64,000 nucleotides of DNA from Neospora caninum Liverpool. Its lineage: Eukaryota > Apicomplexa > Conoidasida > Eucoccidiorida > Sarcocystidae. The DNA lies in contig NC_018385.1 of the NCBI RefSeq assembly GCF_000208865.1, positions 248,001 to 312,000 on the forward strand, in the 5' to 3' direction. Positions 44,806 through 54,612 of this stretch are shown in pieces. The notes under the pieces were generated by a model. It was not told where the DNA came from, searched no databases, and saw only the letters and a list, made by a program, of their open reading frames with translations. A program made the translations under genes and the position numbers. Each line of letters starts with the position of its first letter. The first letter of the stretch is position 1.

Positions 44806-46460
44806 CGCCCCCGCTTGTTTCCTCTCGTGTCTCGATTTTCGAGAGTTCGCCAATACTTGGAGATCGCGTGGCTCTTTTCTGGCGCAGAAGGCCAGCGCGG
44901 GAGCGAGGCAGTGACACAGACAAGAACAGAGGCGACTGTCATAGAGAAAAAAGAGATAAGGAACTTGGAAGGCAAAACACAAGGGAGAGGGAGAACCCCC
45001 GTAGAGAAAGTGTGTACGGCAACCAGAAGAGGGGGGAGGCCTGCGCGAGAGATCGCGACGGCGAAACTGAGAAGACGAGAAGAGATGGAAAAGAAACGAG
45101 GGTGGTGAAGCCGACGTGTCTTGGGAGAGCCTGGTAGAGAACAGATGTCAGAAAGTCCAACGCGGTGAGACACCCGAGAGTGTGTCGATGGACCCCGCAG
45201 ATATGGAAGTTGCCAGAAAGGCACAGCATTCCGGAAGCTAGAGCTGTTGTGGAACATCTTGGAAAAGCATAGGAGCGTTTTTCGAAGCGAGCAGAGAATT
45301 CGTTCGTTCTGGTTTCTCTTTTTGTATGTGCTCTGCTGTTGCTCGTGGGGCGCGGCGCACTTGGCGTTTTGCCGCCCGAAAACGCTCCTTCGACGCTTGT
45401 CCGTTGTGTGAAACTCTCTCCTCCGGCGCGAAAAAACGGCACCGAGACTCATCTGGAGGATTCTGTCCACAAGCAAACAGCGGGGGCGAGGCGTCGGTAC
45501 ACCATCACTCACCGCGACATTCGCCGGGATCAGCGATTTTTTCACCTTCCGGGGTCTCAGTCTCGCATCCACCTCCGTGCACAACTCAACGCGTGCATAT
45601 ATCTGCGCGTAGGCAGGTATCCATACGTTGCTGTAGACAGGTGTACCCTAGCAGATCGATAGAGAGAAATTCACGGTCACGCATACGTATATCGACACAG
45701 CGAGGTGCGGCTGGCAAAAACAAATAACACGGTCACTTCGTAAGGGAGAGAGGAAAAGAGAAAGAAGAAGAGGAGAAACGGGAAAAAGACACGGCTGAAG
45801 GCAAGACAGAGAAGCGAGCGCAAGGACGAGAAACTTGAAAAGACACACGGTAGTTTTTGCGGAAAGGTGAACGAAAGAACGTTGTGAAGCTGGTGACGGC
45901 AGAACTCTGACGGGTCACACCGCCATCAATGACCACGTGAGAGGAGGCGTGGCATTCGGGTTTCTTCTCGGTTCTTCGCTTTTGTCCTGTATGTTCCAAT
46001 ACTGAGAACGAGTAACGGGATGGCGATTTCCCGCAGTGCCCAAGGCATTGCGTCTTCAAGTCTTCCTTTCCCCCTCTATTCACACGTTCCTAAGAGCGAT
46101 GTTCTCAGGCACCCTACTCACTTCCGGTCCGTCTGTCGCTGTCTCTTTCCTTGCCGTCTTTCTTGGCGCCCCAGGAGACTTTCTGCACTGTTCACTGACC
46201 TTGAACCGATGCCTCGCACATCACCAGCAGCTTTGCTTTCTTCTCCTTCGCCTCACCCCTCGTCCTTCTTTCGATTCCCATCTTCTCTCTCTGGGGCGGG
46301 CAGTGCGTACCTTCGCGACCCTCACGCGGAGGTCCGTCCGGATCTGTCCTGTCGCCTTCCTCTCGCCTACGGCCGCGCCGCTCTGTCTCCCTCTCGCGCG
46401 CCTTGCGCGTGTCTCCGGCGCAGTCTCGTTCTTCCTTGGCCTCGGCTGACGGCCTCAAAA
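44806..46460. other. Convergent spacer (heme lyase / minus-strand gene)
   Basis: It probably carries both 3' UTRs. ORFs are purine-rich (about 44900-45110) or short, and none resembles a known family. Confidence 0.55.
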
Positions 46461-47216
46461 TCAGGCAACGATTGTGGTTGGCTCTCCCGGTTTCTCTCTA
46501 TCTCGATAGTGCACCCCCACGCGGATCAACGGTTCCTGGTACCACGTGGCGACTACGTACAAGAGGCCAGCGACTGAGAGCGTCACGGCGCCGCACCCGA
46601 GGGCGACCGAGAGGATCTTCGTTTCCGATTTCTTGCGCGCCTTCTTTGCCGCCTCGAGTTGCGAAAAGGCGGTGAAGCCGCGGCCGTCGGCCTCGCTGGC
46701 CATGCGCTTCGCCGCGAGGAGGCGCTCGGGGGCCCGAGAAAAAAAGAGCCGCCACGCGATTCGCGCGAGCGCAGAAGATTTCCGCCGCGTTAACACAGAA
46801 AGAAAGAGCGCATGCTGAAGCCGACGAAACAGAGACAAAGCTGGCGGGGCGGAAGCGGCAGACGGAGAGGGGGTGGGCAGTGTGCGAGTCGCGGGAGACT
46901 TCTCGAGGGTTTTGTGGTAAACAAAGTGATCGCTGAGGCGTTGCGTGCGCGTCCCGCTCGCAGCTACCCTTGTTGCGGCAAAAGACGCAAAGACAGAGGG
47001 GCGTTCGGATGAGCCCAGCCGTCGGTGAGAGAGAGAAACCGCACGAAGCGCGACAGCGGTAGACGGTGGCGGCGCAGAAGCCAGCAAGGGTGCGAGAAAG
47101 GGAGACACGAGAGCGGCGGAGAGAGGAACGGAGCCGTACAGAGGAGCGGGGGAAGACGAAAAAAGTCGTGAAGGGAGGGCGGGAAGGCCGCAAACGCGGA
47201 GAAGGGGGGACGCCAT
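46461..47216 (-). CDS. Hypothetical small membrane protein, possibly mitochondrial
   Basis: Open frame of 251 residues from ATG 47216. The C-terminal 80 residues look most protein-like: a charged stretch (FSQLEAAKKARKKSETK), one transmembrane segment (ILSVALGCGAVTLSVAGLLYVV), then a conserved-looking tail (ATWYQEPLIRVG). An internal ATG at 46703 would give just this 80-residue protein (MASEADGRGF). The long version starts with Arg/Ser/Ala-rich, acid-poor sequence (SRLFSSS, LARIAWRLFFSRAPERLLAAKR) that could be a mitochondrial targeting region. Small single-pass proteins of this shape occur among respiratory-chain and ATP synthase accessory subunits, but I see no specific match. Which start is used cannot be decided. 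Confidence 0.5.
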   Translation of the reverse strand: MASPLLRVCGLPALPSRLFSSSPAPLYGSVPLSAALVSPFLAPLLASAPPPSTAVALRAVSLSHRRLGSSERPSVFASFAATRVAASGTRTQRLSDHFVYHKTLEKSPATRTLPTPSPSAASAPPALSLFRRLQHALFLSVLTRRKSSALARIAWRLFFSRAPERLLAAKRMASEADGRGFTAFSQLEAAKKARKKSETKILSVALGCGAVTLSVAGLLYVVATWYQEPLIRVGVHYRDREKPGEPTTIVA

Positions 47217-50200
47217 TTCGAAACAGACGCGACGGAGACGCAGCAGAGGAAATTCTGCTTCCTTCCCCTGCGAGAGAAGGACGCAGCGGCGACCGCCGCC
47301 CTGTGGGTGTCAGTACACTGCAGGCGCCGCAGCTCGATGAAGGAAGAATTTTGCCGAGGGTAGACGCGGGCGAATGCGTCCAGTGGAGAGTCGGGAAGAA
47401 GTGAACAGGAACAACGGCTAAGAAAACGGTGTGACTGGGTGAGACAGAAGGGGAAGAAAACCAAGAAGACGAAGGAAAGATCTCACACTGTGGCGGCGCC
47501 GCCACTGGCGCCTGGTCTCGACTGTGTTGCAACACTGTCTTCTTTGCGGCGTTGCAGTTTCTGTCTCTGTCTTTCGACGTCTCTCAGGACACCTTCGTAG
47601 CGCCGTTGGGTCTCCTTCTCCTTCGCGTGGAGCACAACTGCAACAAGACAGGAAAGCCGACACACCAGCAACAATCCGAGTATGGAGCGAAAGATGCGGA
47701 CGGAAACGAAAGATGCAAATATCGCGCAAAAGCGCTGTCTGTGACGAATTGGTGGACCGACATTTTCTCTCTCTCCACCCGAGCCGAAGGGAAGGGTCAC
47801 CGCAATTCGTGCACAGCTTGCGACAGTGAAACTGTCATCTTTCCTGCTTCGTTGCAGTCTCAGGTGCCGAGCGGCGAGTTTTGAACGCGTAAACGCGGGA
47901 TATCGGCGGAAACTGAAAGGCGTAAGGCCCGATTTCTGTTACCATACACCGAGTGTTCGGCATGCTCACATGTACACATGCCGACGCAGAAGACTGACGA
48001 GAGTAAAATGAAGATGCTGCCACGGGGCAGGAACCCCTTCCCTTTCATCTTCTTCGGGAACTCGAAGGCGTTGCAGAGGTGCTACGTTCGCTGGAAATAT
48101 TTTGTCTTTCACGCCCCGGGAGCCTGGAGACGAGTCCCTCTGCTCGTCGGTCGGGGGACGGCGGCCCGATCGGGGCGCGATTTGGCAGCGAAAGGAATCG
48201 AGACACTGGAGACGCAGGGGCGGACGGCATCGCGAATGTGGACGACAGAGGAGACCAGTCAAAGAAGCGAATGTCATCTAAAGTGGTTGAGCGGGAAAGT
48301 TGCGATTTTTCACCTGAGGAAAAAGGACGCGCTTCCTGATTCGCTCTTTCTGCAGCCCCTAGCTGGAATCGGACAAGCGACTTCTCACGCGGACAGTCGC
48401 CCGGCAAAGGAGTCAAGTATGTCGCGGCCGGGGTCAGTGCCCGAACAAAGCTGCCATCAAGACGAAGTAGTTGGTATGCGCGACCAAGATGCACTTTTCG
48501 TAACTAAAGTTCTTTCCTCGCGTACAGGAGCATTTCACTATCCTAAACAGGGTGTGTTTCTGGAACAATGAGACTCTCCGAAAACGCGTGTCTCTGTTCC
48601 CGGACACGATACGCTGCTGGCGTACCAAACATTATTTGCTGAAACTTCAGAGAGAACAACAGGCGTTTCTTGGTTACTAACTTTACAGCCGCTGTCCCCG
48701 GACACCTCCAAGGGATACTGGCGTACTAGCCGGATAACCTAAACACCAGCCATCCACTGTTTACTACGCTGCCGACTCGGCTACTGTACACGATGTGAGC
48801 TAATCCAGGCTGCATCTCTACGCCATCATTGTGGATCTCCGCAGCAACTGGAAAAGGGAGAACCCAGAAGTACCAGCATGGGCCGAGGCGGGTGTCCGTG
48901 TAGTCCTCAAGAGGACGACGACCGACCGTGACGGTAGCCGGATCTCGAGCGGCTCATCGAACTGCATTCGAAGCTGCAGTGAAAACGCAGCGCTGCGTGT
49001 CACCGAGGAGCGTGGCTGACTTCGGCTTCAAACCCAGGCGCGTCAGGGGCCTCGTTGCATGGGTTGTGAAGTTACAAGCTAAATTACAGCTACTTTGTGG
49101 GCTACTTAGAATCCCTGCAGAGTTCGAATTGTCTTTTCTCCCCGTCAGTGAGGAGTAGTTCCATGTGAGAGCCTCCGTTTACCGCCACGGGACGACGCCG
49201 AGACCTCCACAAGAGAAAGGGCTCCTTTCAAACACCCCTCACAAAATCAATCGCTTCTTCAGCGAGGTCGTCAGTTCGAGACGGAAGGTCACCGCCTAAT
49301 ACTTTGGCGTTCCTTCGCGCGGAGAAGACTAATAGTCTGTGTCGTGCATAGCCAGATTTGCGTGTTAACGCAGGAAAACAGCCGGGGAACAAACGTGGAC
49401 TGGTTAGCCTGCAATGAAGTCGCAACAGAATCGTCCTAGCGAAGTTCACCCAGGTGCGTCTTCTCGTTGGAAAAGTGACTCATTTGCAAACCCTTCATTC
49501 TGCGGTTACCTTGAAACAAACAGCGTCCACAGCGGACCAAAATGGGTGACCGCTCTGGGCTGTTTGCGCTGCCTCGCTGTACGTAAGCGTAGAAGCGTTT
49601 GAATACCAATTACTCTGCCGGCTGCACACTGCGCAGTCGCGTTCCTTCTCAGAAATCCAAGCCTGTGCTCTCGATCGCAGGTGCTGCAGTGACGAGAAAT
49701 CGAATGCCTTTGCATTCGGGGCACTACGAAGGTCTCAACCCGAGCACCGCGACAAACCGTCGAGCAGAGCCAACTAGCCTGACAGCACGACCGGATGACA
49801 CGAAACAGGAGCTGTTGCCAGGCATTGTTCTCAGCATGAACCGCATGAACTTATTACAGCGGCTTCTCCAAGTCTGTGGTGCACGAGATTTCGCACCTTG
49901 ACGTCGTCAACCCAGTCTTCCCCGAGCCTTTGTTTTGTGACAGAAGCGGTCACACCCGAACGGGACGCCGTCCCTACCGTGATTCTGTGCGAAACAGAAT
50001 TATGCTCTCAGCGATTACTGCCGTCCAAATTTCAGCACAACCATTTTTTTTACGCTGTGCTGTCCCGTCCAGTCGTGTCCCAGAATAAGATGACTTTCTT
50101 CCATGGGAGGTTTTTGTCGTAGCCGTACGGAATTGTCGGTTTCTCCTGAACGGAAGTAGATCCCGTCTCATTTGTGCCTGGTATGCCGTATCGTCGTGTT

Positions 50201-50220
50201 CCGCATCTGCAGTTTCCAAG
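47217..50220. other. Divergent intergenic region (hypothetical / transporter 1)
   Basis: No gene is supported. GC content falls from about 48.5 kb onward and microsatellites become rare, marking a change in sequence character that continues to the right end of the window. Confidence 0.55.
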
Positions 50221-51945
50221 ATGAGTTTTTCAGAGAACGTCCCCCACGCTTTAGTGGTTACAGCGCACCAGTCTCTCCCTCCACTGCAACCTGAGGCGCC
50301 GCCTGCAGTCCAGCGTATTCAGAGAGTGCCATCATTTGTCGCGCTAGAAAAGATTGCTCAGATACAAAACAAAACGCCTTTCGGCCTCTCGCGTTGGGTC
50401 CTTCTCGGTATCTATCTGTTATATGCGTTTCTAGCCGGGCCGTGCTACTGGAACTGGACAGCCTTTGCCGATATATTTTTCCTACGTGGTGAGTATGTAT
50501 GGGACTGCGAGCCGAATACACTTGATCCGACAAAAGGTATTCAGCAACCAAAGTGTGATACCCAAGATGTGTCAGTTCAGCGGCTTTTCACGATTACCGT
50601 GGCATGCGATTTCTCTTTTTCGTGCCTCGCTGGGTTTCTCCTCGATTATGCGGGTCCGCGTCTTACAGGCGTGACCGGGACTACAATCCTTCTTCTGGCG
50701 TGGTGTCTTCTGGGAGCAGCAGATGAAACACACCCCACGCTAATTCCAGGAGTTATTTTGTGGGGGCTGAGCTTCTCAGCGGCCTTCTTTCCATGCTTGT
50801 CCGTTTCCAACCTCTTCCCCACTTCCCGCAACACAGTAATCGGGTTGCTTGGGGCATTTCGCACCTTGTCTAATGCCACTCCCCTGATACTGCGAAGCAT
50901 AGCCATGAACAACCCTACACTGGCGCCACGTTTGTTTTATGGATACGGTGGGTTGTGTATTGGAGTTTGCGTTATTATCGCCACCCTCTTGTTCCCGACG
51001 CGTCAGTGGCAAGTTCTTCCCTCCCTAGCAAAAGCTGCTGGATTGGTGCCGACCGATGCTCGAACAGGGGAGGGCGTTACACCGACAAGTCCCAGCGAGG
51101 CCGATGCTGTGCGCGGTGACAGGGGAAATGTAGAACTCATAGGGGGCGGTCGGGGTTTTTCTCGGTCGCTTTCAACGTTCAGAACCATCACACTGATGGC
51201 CGGGGGGGATCGGGATGAGGACCAGACGCATATCGACCTTTTAGAAGCGGCGGTGCTGCGGCAAGACACTCTGGTGACGATGCAACGTGGCACAACAGCA
51301 GCCATGGTGTCCCGACGAGCAGACTGGCAGGCATTCCTCCAGGAAGCGTGTTCTATTGTCTTTATTCCTCTGTGTGTATATGAAGCCCTCATGCTGCTGT
51401 CAAACAGCTTCTTCTCTTCGGCCGCTCGTCACCTCCTTCCCGCGGCATACGAAGCGAACCAGATCATCCAGATCTTTGCTTTTCTGCCTGCTCCTCTGCT
51501 GGGACTCCTTGCAGACAAAACCGGGATTCTTGTTACCATGGCAGTATTGAACGGGGCTGGACTCCTTGCATTCATCCTCGCGATCATCCCGGAGGTGCCC
51601 GCCGCTGTGGCATGTCAGTACCTCGCTAGCCTCTGCATAGCAGTCAACAGTTCTTTCATCATCAGCCAGGTTTACTGCTACATCAACCAGAGTTTTCAGG
51701 AAGGACATGCGGGCAAGCTCATTGGCCTTGCATGCCTCATTGCGGGGCTTCCTTCTTTGGCAGCCAACGCAATGCTCTCCACCGCTGTAAGTGAAGGGTT
51801 TCCCAATATTATGGCTCTTTGCATAGGATTTCTCAGTGTAAACTTTTTTCTCATTGGAGGATTGGCTGCCGCTCGCCGTCAGAGGGCTCAGAGAGTCCTT
51901 GCGGAGACCGAAGTCGCCTTCCAACCAGACATGGCAGCAGCGTGA
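50221..51945 (+). CDS. MFS transporter, apicomplexan amino acid transporter (ApiAT) type, copy 1
   Basis: Intronless, 574 residues, about 12 membrane segments in two bundles of six. The first helix follows NKTPFGLSRWVLLGIY (about 51-66); the loop after it carries paired Cys (WDC ... KCD). Between helices 2-3 and around helix 4 are FLLDYAGPRLTG and FFPCLSVSNLFPTSRN, the MFS-like A-motif region. A cytoplasmic central loop covers about 260-378, rich in Ser/Gly/Asp. The second bundle contains IFAFLPAPLLGLLADKTG and SFQEGHAGKLIGLA. This architecture (LAT3/SLC43-like, long ecto-loop 1) is that of the ApiAT family, whose studied members carry amino acids across the parasite plasma membrane. Substrate cannot be predicted. 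ATG 50221 gives a normal family length. A paralogue lies 2.7 kb downstream on the same strand. Confidence 0.85.
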   Translation: MSFSENVPHALVVTAHQSLPPLQPEAPPAVQRIQRVPSFVALEKIAQIQNKTPFGLSRWVLLGIYLLYAFLAGPCYWNWTAFADIFFLRGEYVWDCEPNTLDPTKGIQQPKCDTQDVSVQRLFTITVACDFSFSCLAGFLLDYAGPRLTGVTGTTILLLAWCLLGAADETHPTLIPGVILWGLSFSAAFFPCLSVSNLFPTSRNTVIGLLGAFRTLSNATPLILRSIAMNNPTLAPRLFYGYGGLCIGVCVIIATLLFPTRQWQVLPSLAKAAGLVPTDARTGEGVTPTSPSEADAVRGDRGNVELIGGGRGFSRSLSTFRTITLMAGGDRDEDQTHIDLLEAAVLRQDTLVTMQRGTTAAMVSRRADWQAFLQEACSIVFIPLCVYEALMLLSNSFFSSAARHLLPAAYEANQIIQIFAFLPAPLLGLLADKTGILVTMAVLNGAGLLAFILAIIPEVPAAVACQYLASLCIAVNSSFIISQVYCYINQSFQEGHAGKLIGLACLIAGLPSLAANAMLSTAVSEGFPNIMALCIGFLSVNFFLIGGLAAARRQRAQRVLAETEVAFQPDMAAA

Positions 51946-53019
51946 CTTTGGTTTCGGTTGCGGAAGTGTTTTTATCGACTTCCTCTAGCTGGTGCGGTCT
52001 CTCGATACGTGTCCAAACTCCGTCCCGTTGCCGAGAAACTTCATTTGCTACATCTGAAGTCCGATCGTCGCTCTACTTCGTGTTCGCCATATCTCTCAAC
52101 CTTGACCGCGAGACAGCTTCCAGATCTGTTCTTCTCTCTTGACGCTGCAGTGCCCGGTCGGCGGCGGCGTAGTAGGCCTTACGGGGTCTCTGGTATACTG
52201 GGTCACTGAATTGGAGTTAGACACCCGCTAACTAGACCAGAGAAGCCAAAGCAAAAACTTGAGGCAATCATCTCTACACACGCATGACGGCTGGCACCCA
52301 GGGCTTCAACCCTGCTTGCCCGATCACTGAGGTGACCTGCACAAGGACTGGCGCTAATGCTAGCACACACTAGCACACATGGGCACGACGGGATAGCCAA
52401 GAACACCTTGGACACAACACGAGCCCCACAAGCGCTTTCAGAAATTATCTACGTTCCACGGGAACCTGTAGACCTGTGTACACGGTTCATATCGCACGAG
52501 CCAGATGAATTCTCTTTTTCGATCTTCTGTTTGGCTGGGAATACTCTGTAAGTCCCTGATTATCGAACATAAATCGCAACTCAGGCGCGTTTTTTGGGGC
52601 GGTCTATGGTTGCCCGTTTACGCCTGCGTACGCAGTTGATATCGCAACGAAATTGCCGAAGCCAAGGGTCTCTGACGAAGACTCAGGACAGCAGTGCCAC
52701 ATCAGTAAACTCACGAACAGAAGATGGAAGGTATTTTTCAAATTCGGGTCATCAAGAAAAAAGTGAAACACTGGGAAACCGGCGAGTCTGCATTGCCCTT
52801 CAGCATAATCAATTAAAAGGTTTGTTCGGCCGTCTTTGTTTACCGGATCGAAGTTCTATTGTGTTAGCAGAGCATAGTTACGATGGTAACTATTGTGGAA
52901 ATAGAACCAATTGAACACCATGTATTAATATAACGAAGATAATCACGGTAATCTGGGATGTTCTTTGCCTGGAGGTTTGTTACGTTCCGTACAGTTGTAG
53001 GTAAAAGGTATGTTAGAGA

Positions 53020-53075
53020 CTTAGACTAGCGTTGGAGCATATTGTTTCATTCGATAGTCCACGCTCAATCTGGCC
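53020..53075 (+). pseudogene. Mitochondrial small-subunit rRNA fragment, probable NUMT
   Basis: The sequence GTTGGAGCATATTGTTTCAT followed by TCGATAGTCCACGCTCAATC aligns with the universally conserved SSU rRNA region around E. coli position 930-960 (GTGGAGCATGTGGTTTAATT then CGATG). The nuclear rRNA form of this region differs (GTGGAGCCTGCGGCTTAATT), so the source is organellar, and the divergence from plastid-type sequence points to the mitochondrion. Apicomplexan mitochondrial rRNAs are encoded as short fragments, and nuclear insertions of mtDNA are common in Toxoplasma relatives. The boundaries are not visible; flanking AT-rich sequence from about 52750 may belong to the same insertion. 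Confidence 0.65.
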
Positions 53076-53153
53076 GTTGTAGCATGCAACATCCTAAATT
53101 CCCATCCTGCTGCTACTTCTCTAACTAGATGTTGAACGCTAGCAAATGCACAA

Positions 53154-53234
53154 GATGCTTCTGAAGTATATCTAAATGCTACTCCAAATAATTACAGGTA
53201 TCACTCTGGCATTTAGATATGCTTCAGAAGAATC
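53154..53234. repeat. 26-bp inverted repeat with 29-nt spacer
   Basis: Arms 53154-53179 and 53209-53234 are reverse complements at 24 of 26 positions (core TTCTGAAG ... ATATCTAAATGC). It lies about 80 nt beyond the rRNA-like segment. An RNA across it would fold into a long, nearly perfect hairpin. Confidence 0.9.
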
Positions 53235-54612
53235 TGCAACACCCAGCGGCCGCTGGCTTAGAGGATTCCGTCGGTCCAACTTGTCCACTCGATTTCGTTG
53301 AGCTGCAAGGAATTGACCCCAATTACTCTATAGTGCAAAACGTGTATGGATATTCAGGCTCCTTTCCAGGCAAGTATATTGCCAGGCTGACGGCACGTGT
53401 CGGATGGTGAAGATGCGACTCTGCAAAATGGTTATAGCAGACTTTGGAAGTTGCAACGGCCGCTTTGGAAGGGGAGTGGGAGCTTTTCTTCAGTTCAGTA
53501 GTGCGGCTCAGCAAAAACTGTTTGCATTCATGCCAAATGTAGTAAGGATCTGGACAGGCCGCTTTCAGTCTTACGTAACATAAAGCGTAGATGAGACTGC
53601 ATCAGTGACCGTGCCTGGCCACCTTCTGGAGGGAGAGCTAGCTAGTCACCGACCAATCAAGCAAGCGCCTTCCCCTTCAATTTACTGCATTGTAACCATG
53701 AGACACACCTGAGTCTGCTGCACGTTGCTGTAGTTACTCTTGGAAGATTATTTTCTTGAACTTGCCTCCTATAAACACGATTGGGAAAGCATACCTGTTC
53801 TCTACTCATGGAGGACGCGACGACGACAGTTCATGTACCGCAACGGCGTACGGAAGCTAACGCCATCATCCAGAACACGCGCCAACTGTCCCATGGTTTC
53901 ATTTCCCGTGTTTGAGAGCAACTGTCGCCCAGTGTTTTTTCTGGTTGAGTGTGTCGCCGGCCACTATCGTTGACTCACCTTATGTATGGGTTTTTGTGTA
54001 CTCTTTTTTCCCAAGCACAAGATCGATCGACAACACCGCTACGTCGCCCCTACCCGGAATATTTCAATTTTCACACGAGTAGCTCGATTCGGAAGCTCCT
54101 TGTGTGCGTTCGAGCTTTCTTGGCTCTAAGTACACTCATATTCCCTCGTCCTGAGGTCCTTACTGAGAGGATGTCTGAATGTTCGGTACTGATAGGGCTT
54201 TCTGAAGGGCCCAAGAGAAGGCGACGAACCAGATTTGACGTTTCAAATGTCTCTTCGGAACCGTATTCGATGCGCAATCCAGTGTGGCTTGGAAAGGATT
54301 AAACCATTGCCCTCTCTTCAAACTAGGAGAGTGGGGACGCGTCGAGGAAGGTCCCTTTTCTTGCATTTTGGTTTTTGTGTATCAGCGTCAAATCATTCTC
54401 TACTTTGGGATGCCGAAAAGTCTACACGATGCGACAACTGGTCACTTTTCAAAAGGGCTCCCTGCGTTTAGCTTGTCATTTCGTGTTTCGTCTGACACTC
54501 AATCGCATCCACCAGATTTTAAACTGTTCATTGAGTATCCTGCCTGGACCCTCACAGACTGTCGTGATTACGTGAACCTTACGAAAGGGCCGTCCTGAAC
54601 TTTCTATACAGG

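Larger units (their letters stand above)
51946..54612. other. Spacer between the two transporter paralogues
   Basis: No protein gene is supported. It contains an AT-richer stretch (about 52750-53100) with an organellar rRNA-like segment and a 26-bp inverted repeat at 53154-53234. The promoter of transporter 2 should lie at the right end. Confidence 0.6.
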
